Below are positions 45,079 through 53,800 of a DNA stretch of 64,000 nucleotides, one piece after another. The DNA comes from CAYFMP01 sp964344215 (lineage in GTDB: Bacteria > Pseudomonadota > Alphaproteobacteria > Rhodospirillales > Casp-alpha2), in NCBI GenBank assembly GCA_964344215.1, contig CAYFMP010000008.1:20888-84887 (forward strand), read 5' to 3'. The notes under the pieces are model-generated. The model ran no database searches. It worked only from the letters and a program-made list of their open reading frames with translations, and was not told where the DNA came from. Numbering within the stretch: position 1 is the first letter of the stretch; each line of letters opens with the position of its first letter. The position numbers and the translations under genes were made by a program.

Positions 45079-45105
45079 CATATAACCCCACTATTATTAA
45101 GTCAA
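45079..45105 (-). promoter_or_regulatory. Candidate promoter of the regulator/antiterminator operon
   Basis: On the minus strand TTGACT (45105-45100) is followed after 15 bases by TATATG (45084-45079). The boxes are reasonable sigma-70 matches, but the spacing is short. It lies in the only AT-rich stretch upstream of the regulator start at 45026, in a 120-base gap that separates two minus-strand gene sets. Confidence 0.45.
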
Positions 45106-45127
45106 GCGAATCAACGTACTAAGTTAA
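45095..45127. repeat. Two 11-base direct repeats, 22 bases apart
   Basis: TATTAAGTCAA (45095-45105) and TACTAAGTTAA (45117-45127) differ at two of eleven positions and start 22 bases apart, about two helical turns. The first covers the candidate -35 box. Such spacing suits a dimeric regulator, possibly the winged-helix protein encoded just downstream. Confidence 0.5.
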
Positions 45128-45146
45128 ATCGCCGGGGAAAACCGGA

Positions 45147-46148
45147 TCAGCTCAGGCTGATTTCCTGCATGCGCTTGATATTGAAATAAAGGGAATTGGA
45201 CATCGGGTCGTCCAGTTTGCCCTCGCGCAGCGCCTGCGATAGGTCGCGAACCGCCTCGGCGATGCCGTGCGTCGGCTTCCAGCCCAATTCCGCAGTAATC
45301 TTGGCGGAGGATACATGATACGAACGGTTGTCATCGGTCGGCTCGGTGCGAACTTCGATGTCTCCGCCGACCGTTTTGCGAACTATCTCGGCCAGTTCGT
45401 TGACCGTGTAGTTCTTGTCGCCGACGTTGTAGATTTTGCCGTTGATCAAATCGTCTGGGCTGTTGAGAACGACCAGATACGATTCGACCATGTCGGCGAT
45501 GTGCACGTTGGGACGTTTCTGCATGCCGCCGAACACCTTTACGGCGCCTGTATTCACGGCGCAATTCGTCAGGATGTTAACGATCACATCAAGGCGCTGG
45601 CGCGGCGCAAAGCCACACACCGTGGCCGGGCGAATCGTCGTTACCACGAATCCGGGTTGGCACGCCTTCAGCAGAATATCTTCGCAATCGGCCTTGAACC
45701 GAGAATAGTCCGTCAGCGGTTCGAGAACCATGTCCTCAGTGACTTCCGGTTCGTTCTTGACGCCATACACGCTGGACGAAGACGCATAAATGAAGCGCTT
45801 GACGCCGGCGTCTCGGGCCATCTGGACAAGCGGACCGAACGCATCCAGATTGATGGACCGGCCAAGCTCCGGGTCCAGTTCAAACGACGGGTCGTTCGAT
45901 ATACAGGCCAGATGAATGACGCAGTCACATCCTTCGAGCGCCGTCTGTACCACGGCCGAATCTCTCAAGTCTCCTTTGATTTCGCGCAGACGTGGATTTC
46001 CTCTGACCGAATTCAGGGCGTCTTCGCCGTAGATGTAAAGATCGAGAATGGTCACCCCGTGACCCGCTTCGAGCAAGGCCGGGACCAGCGCGCTGCCGAC
46101 GTAACCGGCGCCCCCGGTAACGAGTATGTTCCACGAAGTTCCGGTCAT
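45147..46148 (-). CDS. NAD-dependent epimerase/dehydrogenase (SDR)
   Basis: 333 aa extended SDR. ILVTGGAGYVGSALV (GxxGxxG at 12-18), IYASSSSVYGVKNEP and the YxxxK in DYSRFKAD are complete. The style resembles SDRs in heptose-modification loci (Cj1427-like), and its neighbour is a heptose kinase/nucleotidyltransferase-like gene, so a nucleotide-heptose substrate is plausible. It is the last gene of the first minus-strand unit. The ATG at 46148 is chosen over an in-frame TTG at 46160. Confidence 0.82.
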   Translation of the reverse strand: MTGTSWNILVTGGAGYVGSALVPALLEAGHGVTILDLYIYGEDALNSVRGNPRLREIKGDLRDSAVVQTALEGCDCVIHLACISNDPSFELDPELGRSINLDAFGPLVQMARDAGVKRFIYASSSSVYGVKNEPEVTEDMVLEPLTDYSRFKADCEDILLKACQPGFVVTTIRPATVCGFAPRQRLDVIVNILTNCAVNTGAVKVFGGMQKRPNVHIADMVESYLVVLNSPDDLINGKIYNVGDKNYTVNELAEIVRKTVGGDIEVRTEPTDDNRSYHVSSAKITAELGWKPTHGIAEAVRDLSQALREGKLDDPMSNSLYFNIKRMQEISLS

Positions 46149-46173
46149 GCGTAAACCCAAGGAGCCATAAAAG

Positions 46174-47706
46174 TTAACTCAGTAATGCGGTGATGTATTT
46201 AATTACGGAGACCCGGTCAATCGGTTTTCTGTTGCCGACCACTCCGACCTTCAGGGCGCCGGCCGCGTTGGCGGCGAACCCGACCTCGGCCGGGGCGCCT
46301 CCCGCCGCCGAAAGCGGCGCCGCCACCGAAAAGAAGGCGTCGCCGGCGCCAACCGTATCGACCACGGAGCGGGTAAACGCTGGTATATGAACTACCTCGT
46401 GGTCGCGTTGGTGGACAAAACATCCTTCCGCGCCATGGGTAATGACAAAAAATGGGCAATCGATGTGGTCGGGAAGAATCTCTGAGATAATCGTCTCGAG
46501 CGGCAGGAACTTTTCCTTGATGGCAATCCTTGCTTCCGGCGCGTCTACGCAGACCAGATCGGCCCGGCTGAACTTGGTAATGTGGTTGAAGCCCTGATTG
46601 CCCGCATTGGTTTGTACGTTGACGGCCAGGAACTTGGCCTCGCGTTCCAGAATCTCGACCGTCGAAGGGGCGATCAACCCGTGCCCGAAATCGCAAACGA
46701 CGACTAGATCCGCCGTGTGCGCCTTCTCGGACACCCATTCGTCGGTTTGGGCCTGTTGTTTCGAAGGCAGCGGTTGATCGTCCATGTCATAAACTTCGAA
46801 CAGCTTGCGGGAATGGCCCTCATCGACATAGCGGGTTTTGCGGGTGGTTGGACGGCCGTCGACGGTCAATGAACAAAGCTCGACATTGTCGACCATTTTT
46901 TCCCTAACCATGCCCTCGAAGTCGTTTTCGGAGCCGAATGTGGTGACAATCTCGACCGCGTCGCAAAAACCTGCGAGGTGATTGGCGATGGCGAAGACAC
47001 CGCCGGCGTATTGCTCGCGGTCTTTGGCCAATGTTGCAATGATGTGTTCCTTGGCCGATTTGCCCAGCGTGGCGACGAACCGGTACTCGTCGATGATGGC
47101 GTCCCCGACAACCAGGACCTTCAGCGTGCCGGCTTTTTCGATCAGTCCCGTCAACCGCTCGAGCCCGTTGGTTTCACGCATGTTGTGGAGGCAATCGCGA
47201 AGGGCCGGTTCGTAGTCTTCCAGAAAGGCGTTGATCAAGGAGGAAGAGCTAAACGTGACTTCCCCGGTGTGGTGCAGCCGGCCGCCGGCTTTTTCAACGG
47301 CTTCGCGTTCCTGGTCGATTTTTCCGGTGACGTCGTCATCGGCGTTTTGGTAGTCGGCGCCTTTCACGTACACGTCGGGACGGACGGTTTCGATGGCCGG
47401 TAGGGCGGTCGCCTCCTCGACAACCCCGACGCCGTCGATGAACTCCAGGCTGGCAAGCATCCTGGCCCGCATCAAGGTCGGGAAATAGGGGCGCCCCGGC
47501 CCCTTGCGCACGAATTCGTCTGCGGTGATGGTAACGAAAAGCACGTCACATTCACGTTTGGCGGCTTCGAAGTGCTTTAGATGACCGAAATGCAAAACGT
47601 CGAAAACCCCGTGGCAAAGACCAATAGCCTTGCCGTCCCGGCGCGCCGCTTGCGCCAGCTTACCAAGCGCCGGCAGCGCAAGCAGCTTGTCGTCAACCGC
47701 AATCAT
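46174..47706 (-). CDS. HldE-like heptose kinase/nucleotidyltransferase with reversed domain order
   Basis: 510 aa in two parts. Residues 1 to about 165 form a cytidylyltransferase-like domain with HGVFDVLHFGHLKHF, including HxGH at H39-H42. Residues 190-510 form a PfkB/ribokinase-like domain ending in VDTVGAGDAFFS with the catalytic Asp456. In E. coli HldE the kinase comes first and the nucleotidyltransferase second. Phosphorylation and NDP-activation of a heptose-like sugar is the most likely role. No GmhA or GmhB is visible in the window. It lies between two SDR genes. Confidence 0.85.
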   Translation of the reverse strand: MIAVDDKLLALPALGKLAQAARRDGKAIGLCHGVFDVLHFGHLKHFEAAKRECDVLFVTITADEFVRKGPGRPYFPTLMRARMLASLEFIDGVGVVEEATALPAIETVRPDVYVKGADYQNADDDVTGKIDQEREAVEKAGGRLHHTGEVTFSSSSLINAFLEDYEPALRDCLHNMRETNGLERLTGLIEKAGTLKVLVVGDAIIDEYRFVATLGKSAKEHIIATLAKDREQYAGGVFAIANHLAGFCDAVEIVTTFGSENDFEGMVREKMVDNVELCSLTVDGRPTTRKTRYVDEGHSRKLFEVYDMDDQPLPSKQQAQTDEWVSEKAHTADLVVVCDFGHGLIAPSTVEILEREAKFLAVNVQTNAGNQGFNHITKFSRADLVCVDAPEARIAIKEKFLPLETIISEILPDHIDCPFFVITHGAEGCFVHQRDHEVVHIPAFTRSVVDTVGAGDAFFSVAAPLSAAGGAPAEVGFAANAAGALKVGVVGNRKPIDRVSVIKYITALLS

Positions 47707-47727
47707 GGATTTGCGCTCCGGATCTCA

Positions 47728-48732
47728 TCACGCCTGTTTCCCCAGATATCGGAACCAGTCGGCGGTCGCTTCCTCGATCTTGCCCGGAGTCCAAACGGGC
47801 GCATCGCGCCATTCGTCAATATGCCTCAGCATCTCGTCCACGCCTTCCTCAAGGCCGACCTTGGGCGACCATCTCAGCTCCCGCTTGATGAGCGAGATAT
47901 CGGCGAAGGTGCTATCGGGTTCGCCGGGCCGTTTCGGGATATGCACCTTGGGGCCGCCCAGCAGATCAGCGAGGCGATTAACGCTGTAGGTGTTTCCTGA
48001 ACCGACATTATAGACTTGCCCGACCTTGTCGGAGCGTGCGGCGGTCAAAATGGCGTCAACGACGTCGGTGACAAACGTAAAATCGCGCGTTTGCTCGCCA
48101 TCGCCGACGATGGTGAACGGTTCGCCTGCGAGCTTCTGGGCCAGAAAAACGCCAAACACCGCACCGTAGGCTCCCGTTGTCCGGTGTCGCGGGCCGAACA
48201 CGTTGAAGAACCGCAACGACACGGCGGGAAACCGGTAGGTCTGCGCCCAGTGCAGGACATACTGTTCGCCGACCCATTTGGTCAGCGCATACGGGTACAT
48301 CGGTCGGATCGGCGCGTCCTCGGGCGTCGGGTACTGGTCGGGGATGCCATAACACGAAGACGAGGCGATGTAGACGAAGCGTTTCGTTTCAACCGCACGG
48401 GCCGCTTCCAGAACCGCGATGGTGCCGTCAACGTTTGAGCGATGATAGGGAACAGGTTTTTGTATGGACGGCACGATGTCGGCCATGGCGGCCAAGTGAA
48501 ACACCCAATCGGCGCCTTCGAACAAAGGCCGGATCGAACTCGTATCGGCGATGTCGACGTCGTGCACTTCCAGGTTCGGACTATCGGCAACGACGCTCAG
48601 ACTTTCGCGGCGCCCGGTGTGGAAATTGTCGAGGACACGGACCGAATGGCCGTCCCCGATCAGCCGCTCGACCAAGTGCGAACCGATGAAGCCGGCTCCG
48701 CCGGTGACGATCGCCATACCGCTTACTGCCAT
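47728..48732 (-). CDS. NAD-dependent epimerase/dehydratase (SDR)
   Basis: 334 aa. AIVTGGAGFIGSHLVERL (GxxGxxG), LDNFHTGRRE, YIASSSCYGIPDQ and YALTK (YxxxK) define a UDP-sugar 4-epimerase-like extended SDR. It starts the first minus-strand unit. The ATG at 48732 has a strong purine-rich site (GAGGGGG) just upstream on the minus strand. A further in-frame ATG at 48717 has a poorer site. The substrate is unknown, though the neighbours suggest a heptose-related nucleotide sugar. Confidence 0.85.
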   Translation of the reverse strand: MAVSGMAIVTGGAGFIGSHLVERLIGDGHSVRVLDNFHTGRRESLSVVADSPNLEVHDVDIADTSSIRPLFEGADWVFHLAAMADIVPSIQKPVPYHRSNVDGTIAVLEAARAVETKRFVYIASSSCYGIPDQYPTPEDAPIRPMYPYALTKWVGEQYVLHWAQTYRFPAVSLRFFNVFGPRHRTTGAYGAVFGVFLAQKLAGEPFTIVGDGEQTRDFTFVTDVVDAILTAARSDKVGQVYNVGSGNTYSVNRLADLLGGPKVHIPKRPGEPDSTFADISLIKRELRWSPKVGLEEGVDEMLRHIDEWRDAPVWTPGKIEEATADWFRYLGKQA

Positions 48733-48983
48733 GACCCCCTCAGCGCCATTGGAGTGGAAGAAAGTCAGCGTCGGCATTCCATGCCGAACCGGCCAATATC
48801 AAGTCAATCAAGATGGGTTTTCCTGAGCGGAAACCGTATAAGTCCTGTTAGTTTTAGGCAAACATTTCCCGGACCTTTTTCAAACAATTGACCGCGGCGC
48901 GCTTCTCTCCGCGAACAATTCCTTGCGTCGCCAGGGAAATCGGATAATCAAGTGCTGCCAGACTGACCAGGAGAAATTTACAC
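48733..48983. promoter_or_regulatory. Divergent intergenic promoter region
   Basis: 251 bases between the minus run (start 48732) and the plus-strand membrane-protein gene (start 48984), the longest gene-free stretch in the window. It should carry promoters for both directions. On the minus strand TTGCCT followed 15 bases later by TATACG is a weak candidate. On the plus strand the -35-like TTGACC lacks a good -10. A perfect palindrome lies at 48772-48786. Confidence 0.55.
48772..48786. repeat. 15-base palindrome, candidate operator
   Basis: CGGCAT-TCC-ATGCCG is a perfect inverted repeat with a three-base centre. It lies 40-54 bases upstream of the minus-strand start at 48732. Its symmetry and place suit a small dimeric repressor or activator site. 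Confidence 0.45.
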
Positions 48984-50822
48984 GTGAATGCAACGGAACA
49001 AAAACTGGAGTTTGGACTTTCACGCGTCTTGTTTATGGCGGCGGCTTACGGGACGCCCTGGATCGTTGTGTTGGGGATTGTCCGTGGATTCGTCGGATAC
49101 GCACCCTGGATCGGAGGAGACACCGTTTCGCCGATGCTCGGTTTCGGCCTGAGTTGGATCACGGGCGACCCGCGGTTTGCATTTCATCTGCCGATGGTTA
49201 CTTCGACCCAGATGTCGGCATTGGCTTATCTGATATCCAATCCGTATGAATGGAATCTGAAGAGTTTCAACGATGCCTCGCTGGCACTTCATATGGGCAT
49301 GGCCCTGCTGGCGTCTGCGTGGTTCGGTTGGGCGGCGGTCCAGCTCCGAATTCCGGTAGCAGCCGGCGTGGTTGGCGGTTTGGTTGGCGCCACCATGCCC
49401 ACCATGATGCTGACGGCGGTTGCGTACACCGGCTACGCGGCGGCGTTGCCGTGGTATCCGGCCAGCATGCTGGTGCTGGCTTACGCCATCATCGGAAACA
49501 GGCCGCTGGGAACGGTTTCGCGCTCGGCCCTGGCGGTGGTCGGGTTTTGCGCCGCCAATCTCTACAGCCTGTTACCCGTAGTCGTAGCGGCCGTCGCGGC
49601 CATTGGCATCGGCCTGGGCAGGGACGCGGTTAAAAAATTGCTGACCGAGGGCGCGGCCCTATCACCGACGCGCGCCACGATGCTCGCCTCGGTGGCTGTT
49701 CTTTCCCTGGCCTCGCTAAGCGTAATCTCAGGCGTAGTCTCCGTCTTAATGACCATCGAGAACAAAGCCGCCGTGACGACATCTGAAATGCTTGTTCCGA
49801 TAGCTCTGATGATGTTGCCGTCGATCGCGCTCGGATTCGGACTGCATCGGATCATACATCTGTGGGCATCGATTCGTTCTGTTTACTCGCTCATGCTGTT
49901 CCCCTTGTTGTCTGGATGGGCGGTTGGCGCGAACGTCTGGGCGCCGGCTTGGCTGTTCAGCGCGGCCATCGCGCTGAGAGGCAGAGGCACGGGCAATGTG
50001 GTTGGCCTGGACTACACGCTCGGTATTGAATTCTTGCTGAAAAGCAGCCTTGTGTTTCCTTGGGCCATCCTGGCTCTTGCCGCCCTGGGTGTCGGACTCG
50101 TCTCGTTGATTCTCGGCCTGGTTTCGCGTTCGTCCGATTTCCGCCGTCCCGCGTTCGCAATCGCTGCATTGATTTGTATTCCCTACATGCTGCATTTGCT
50201 TCTCATCGGAAAGATTCTTACGATTCCCCCCGGCGTGATCGCCGCCCCGCTGTCGCTGCGCCATCTGGTGCCTTTGGCCGGCTCGGTTGCGTTGGCCATG
50301 GCCTGTGTTGCCGTGTTCGGTCGAAAAGGGAGCCAAGTTATTGGCGGTCTGGCCGTAACGGCGGTGTGTGTGGCCTCGCTCGTTATCTATACGCAAACAG
50401 CGGCTCACCAGGCCCAGCTCAGCCGGGAGCGCGAAAAGGCGCTCAATGAGAGAATCGACGAATTTCTCAAGGTCGAATCAAAAGGGTCCGTCGTCTGTTC
50501 GGGCGTAGAGTCACCCGGGCGGTGCAGTATTCTTTTCGGGTTCAGCGGATCGGTGCGGTCCTCCCTCAGCCAGGTTCGCCTCCCACCTCCACAACTCGCC
50601 AATGGCAGAATGGTTTTGTTTCTGGAGTGCATGGCGAGGGGATGCGTGCCGGAAATCAGTGAGCTTTTCCGGCATGGTGGACCGGCCCTGCTTATCGGTC
50701 GTGTCGGGATCGACAAGGAAATATTCTCCCGATCACCAGCTCTCGTCGTTTGCGTCCCCGAACTGAAAAGCTATTCGTCTCCCTATCAGGTCAATGCCTA
50801 TCTGTGCCGTTTGGACACATGA
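48984..50822 (+). CDS. Multi-pass membrane protein, candidate polymerase or GT-C enzyme
   Basis: 612 aa with about eleven to thirteen hydrophobic segments over the first 470 residues and a soluble, probably periplasmic, tail of about 140 residues holding several cysteines. An early loop contains IGGDTVSP, which might be a GT-C acidic motif. I do not recognise the family. As no other Wzy candidate stands out, O-unit polymerase is one option and a GT-C transferase another. The start is GTG at 48984 with AGGAG ten bases upstream. The ATG four bases on is out of frame. Confidence 0.7.
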   Translation: MNATEQKLEFGLSRVLFMAAAYGTPWIVVLGIVRGFVGYAPWIGGDTVSPMLGFGLSWITGDPRFAFHLPMVTSTQMSALAYLISNPYEWNLKSFNDASLALHMGMALLASAWFGWAAVQLRIPVAAGVVGGLVGATMPTMMLTAVAYTGYAAALPWYPASMLVLAYAIIGNRPLGTVSRSALAVVGFCAANLYSLLPVVVAAVAAIGIGLGRDAVKKLLTEGAALSPTRATMLASVAVLSLASLSVISGVVSVLMTIENKAAVTTSEMLVPIALMMLPSIALGFGLHRIIHLWASIRSVYSLMLFPLLSGWAVGANVWAPAWLFSAAIALRGRGTGNVVGLDYTLGIEFLLKSSLVFPWAILALAALGVGLVSLILGLVSRSSDFRRPAFAIAALICIPYMLHLLLIGKILTIPPGVIAAPLSLRHLVPLAGSVALAMACVAVFGRKGSQVIGGLAVTAVCVASLVIYTQTAAHQAQLSREREKALNERIDEFLKVESKGSVVCSGVESPGRCSILFGFSGSVRSSLSQVRLPPPQLANGRMVLFLECMARGCVPEISELFRHGGPALLIGRVGIDKEIFSRSPALVVCVPELKSYSSPYQVNAYLCRLDT

Positions 50823-51028
50823 ATGCAAAGTCGCCGGGGCTCAAAACGTATGGCAACGCCAGTCAACTGAGGCTAGTCTTTGGTCCCGCCGCTGCAACAG
50901 GCTTGTCTGCGGACAAGCGTTCTTTTTCGAACATCCGTCTCTTTTACTTTGAACCTGTTTCTCAGAACGAGGCATCCCCAACCCACTGATCTCGGTCGCC
51001 CCAAGCCCGGAAACCGCAACACGAAAAA
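50823..51028. other. 206-base intergenic gap with terminator
   Basis: Gap between two plus-strand genes. It contains the intrinsic terminator at 50901-50927 and a T-rich stretch after it. Short open frames here have no ribosome binding site or recognisable product. The MBOAT gene start at 51029 is preceded by an A-rich stretch only, so its promoter must lie between the terminator and the start. Confidence 0.5.
50901..50927 (+). terminator. Intrinsic terminator after the membrane-protein gene
   Basis: Perfect 7-bp stem GCTTGTC / GACAAGC with loop TGCG, followed by GTTCTTTTT. It lies about 80 bases after the stop at 50822, on the plus strand. It separates the membrane-protein gene from the acyltransferase pair. 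Confidence 0.75.
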
Positions 51029-52576
51029 ATGCTTTTCAATTCTCACATCTTCCTTTTTGTTTTTCTGCCGACGCTTCTTTTGCTGGTTTTCGTTCTAAGT
51101 AAAACCGTTTCCAACCGGAACATTTTTTTCGGCGCCGTTTTCCTGGCGTCGCTCCTGTTCTACGCATACCACAAGCCCGAATACGTTGTGCTGATCGTCC
51201 TCAGCATTTTGATCAACTATTTGTTTTATTTAGCGTTTTCAAAATACTCGAAGAAATCAATCCTTTTCCTAGCGGTTTTTCTCAATCTTCTGGTTCTGTC
51301 GATCTTCAAGTACACGAAATTCGTCGTCGACAACCTAAATTCCGCCGCCGGGGTTGATATCGCCCCGGTTGATATCACGCTGCCGTTGGCGATCTCGTTT
51401 TTCACTTTCCAGCAAATATCGTTTCTGGTCGAAAATTTTCGCGACCGGCAAGCCAATGTCAGCTTCATAAGATATGCGCTCTATATTTCGTTCTTTCCCC
51501 AGTTGATCGCCGGTCCGATCGTTAGGTTCAGCGAGTTTTTTCCGCAGTTCGACAACTTCTGCAAAAATGACCGAAGCCGTGCCAACATCAGCATCGGCCT
51601 GTCGATTTTCGCCATCGGATTATTCAAGAAAGTCGTCATCGCCGACAAAGTCGGTATTACCGCCGACAGCGTTTTCGCAGTGGCCGGGCAGGACGGGTCG
51701 CTGACGCTCCTTCCCGCCTGGCTGGGGGTGGTGTCCTACAGCCTGCAAATTTACTTCGATTTTTCCGGCTACTCGGATATGGCTGTCGGCCTGGCGCGGC
51801 TGTTCGGAATCAAGTTGCCGATCAACTTCAACTCGCCCTACCAAGCGACTTCGATCATCGATTTCTGGCGCCGATGGCACATTACCCTGTCGTTCTTTTT
51901 GCGCGATTTCGTTTACAAGCCGCTGGGCGGTAGCAGGTTCGGCGCAGCCGCCTTCGTGCGCAATTTGTTCGTGACGATGCTGCTCGCCGGTTTGTGGCAC
52001 GGGGCGGGATGGACGTTCGTGTTCTGGGGCGGATTGCATGGATTTTACCTGGCGGTGAACCATTTGGCACGCCGCTTCCTGCCGCCGCTTCACATCGGCA
52101 CATTTGCCAAGGTGGTGATGCTGAATTTTTTCGTATTGATTGCCTGGGTGCCGTTTCGGGCGCCGGATTTCGAAACGACCGTCCTTTATTGGCGGGCCAT
52201 GTCGGGAATGAATGGGATCGCCCTGCCGACCTTTCTGAAACCGCACCTCGGAGAAATGCTCACGCACATCGGGCTGGAAGCGATCCGTTTCGAAAGCGTT
52301 CTGTTCGCTCACGTGTTTCCGGTCGGCTATAGCGTATTTGGGCTGATCCCTCTGGTCGTCGGGTTGCTGATTGCATTTCTTTTTCCCAATACCTCGAGTA
52401 TTTTTCGACGCTACCAACCGGTCATTTCGCTGCACGGCCACACACTTGAATCCGGAAGGTTCGGTTTCCTGGCCTGGCGCCCCACCGGATTATGGGCCTT
52501 GTTTGTCGCGTTGGTTTTTGCGACATCCATCGTGCTGCAGGGAAAACCGAACGAGTTCCTTTATTTTCAATTTTGA
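51029..52576 (+). CDS. MBOAT-family O-acyltransferase (AlgI/DltB-like)
   Basis: 515 aa polytopic enzyme. FFPQLIAGPIVRFSEFFPQF, FWRRWHITLSFFLRDF and the catalytic-histidine region LWHGAGWTFVFWGGLHG (H324) are hallmarks of AlgI-type MBOAT proteins. The N-terminus LFNSHIFLFVFLPTLLLL is also typical. It would pass an acyl group, usually acetyl, across the inner membrane to a partner that esterifies the polysaccharide. The gene after it, 13 bases on, encodes an SGNH-like protein that is a fitting partner. Confidence 0.92.
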   Translation: MLFNSHIFLFVFLPTLLLLVFVLSKTVSNRNIFFGAVFLASLLFYAYHKPEYVVLIVLSILINYLFYLAFSKYSKKSILFLAVFLNLLVLSIFKYTKFVVDNLNSAAGVDIAPVDITLPLAISFFTFQQISFLVENFRDRQANVSFIRYALYISFFPQLIAGPIVRFSEFFPQFDNFCKNDRSRANISIGLSIFAIGLFKKVVIADKVGITADSVFAVAGQDGSLTLLPAWLGVVSYSLQIYFDFSGYSDMAVGLARLFGIKLPINFNSPYQATSIIDFWRRWHITLSFFLRDFVYKPLGGSRFGAAAFVRNLFVTMLLAGLWHGAGWTFVFWGGLHGFYLAVNHLARRFLPPLHIGTFAKVVMLNFFVLIAWVPFRAPDFETTVLYWRAMSGMNGIALPTFLKPHLGEMLTHIGLEAIRFESVLFAHVFPVGYSVFGLIPLVVGLLIAFLFPNTSSIFRRYQPVISLHGHTLESGRFGFLAWRPTGLWALFVALVFATSIVLQGKPNEFLYFQF

Positions 52577-52589
52577 ACCCATCGTCGCC

Positions 52590-53783
52590 ATGCCGTTCCA
52601 AAAATACCTGATCGCATTGATTTCTTTTTCGGGACTTCTGTTCGGAGTCCTTCTGTTGAATGTCTTGATGCTCTACCGGGCGGGTGAGTTGAAGGACCAT
52701 TCGGAAATGATTTCGGAACAGGTGTCCGAAAACAAATTCGTCAACACCACGGTGACATCGATCCTTCCTTATAAAATTGCCATGTATGCCCGAATCAAAC
52801 CCGACATCGTTTTGATGGGCACATCGACCGCCCAACAATTCAGGCAATCGATGTTCAAGGCCTCGTTTTACAATCTAGGCGGCACGGGCTGGGGGCCATA
52901 CGAGTCGGCCTACGTGTTGGAGAAAATTCTAAAAATCCACAAACCGAAAATAATACTTTTCGGCCAAGACATGTTCGCGCTTTGCGATTCTCAAAACGAA
53001 ATCGGCAAAACAGTTGAGATTCCGACCCGGGTTACCGGCGGTCACGCGTTGAATCGCGGCTATGACAATCCGTTTTTCCCCCCTTTCGATCTCGCTTTGA
53101 AAGGCCATCTGTCACCTGCGGAATACGTCGACATCGTATTCACGGAGTTTCCCGATTCGGGGCACCAAAGCCATTTCTTGGGTGTATTCGGAAAACTTTT
53201 TCTGGCGGGTTTTGCCAAGGACGGCTCGTTCGTGAGAATCGCTTCCGAACTTGCGACAACCCGCCCCGAAACGGGAAAAGAAGAGCAATTGGTCGGCAGG
53301 GGCGGCCACTTCAATGTGTGCGAAAGCTCGGCCTTCCGGCTTGAGATGCTCGAATTTCTCATATCCAGAATCAGGGACATGGGCGTGGATTTGGTTGGTT
53401 TCGTGCCTCCGTATGCGCCGAAAGCCTATCGGCAGAGTCTCACTGATCTTAAATTGAAGGTACAAAGACAGATGTATCAATCCCGGCTCAAGAACATGGG
53501 ATTTGACGAATTTTACGATTTTTATGACCCTCGGAGCCTTGGCGCCAAGGATTGCGAATTCACGGATAACGTCCACCTTGGCGACATTGTCGCAGTTCGG
53601 ATGTTGAAATCCATGACCGATAAGGGTTCTGCCCGAATGGCGACTTGGATCGATATTGGTGTATTGGAGTCCATGCTGTCCGAGCTTCGCGGCACAAATT
53701 TGGTTCTTCGGGACGACTACATGATGCCGTTTAGAGAGGCTCTTCGCAAGGCGCACCGGCAAAGCCCGGCGTGTGCGTCCTAG
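52590..53783 (+). CDS. Membrane-anchored SGNH-like partner of the O-acyltransferase
   Basis: 397 aa. An N-terminal membrane anchor (about 6-28) is followed by a periplasmic domain. DIVLMGTSTAQQF puts Ser79 in a block-I-like position and DNVHLGD provides D326 and H329, so a Ser-His-Asp site like that of AlgJ/AlgX or DltD-type proteins can be formed. It probably finishes acyl transfer started by the MBOAT protein. The ATG at 52590 is used because it opens directly into the anchor. The frame extends upstream into the MBOAT gene, which is not plausible. Confidence 0.75.
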   Translation: MPFQKYLIALISFSGLLFGVLLLNVLMLYRAGELKDHSEMISEQVSENKFVNTTVTSILPYKIAMYARIKPDIVLMGTSTAQQFRQSMFKASFYNLGGTGWGPYESAYVLEKILKIHKPKIILFGQDMFALCDSQNEIGKTVEIPTRVTGGHALNRGYDNPFFPPFDLALKGHLSPAEYVDIVFTEFPDSGHQSHFLGVFGKLFLAGFAKDGSFVRIASELATTRPETGKEEQLVGRGGHFNVCESSAFRLEMLEFLISRIRDMGVDLVGFVPPYAPKAYRQSLTDLKLKVQRQMYQSRLKNMGFDEFYDFYDPRSLGAKDCEFTDNVHLGDIVAVRMLKSMTDKGSARMATWIDIGVLESMLSELRGTNLVLRDDYMMPFREALRKAHRQSPACAS

Positions 53784-53800
53784 GTGGTTTCAGCGTCTTT

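Noticed and set aside
50750..50989. Short plus-strand open frame overlapping the terminator
   Set aside because: It contains the intrinsic terminator hairpin, has no ribosome binding site and no recognisable product.
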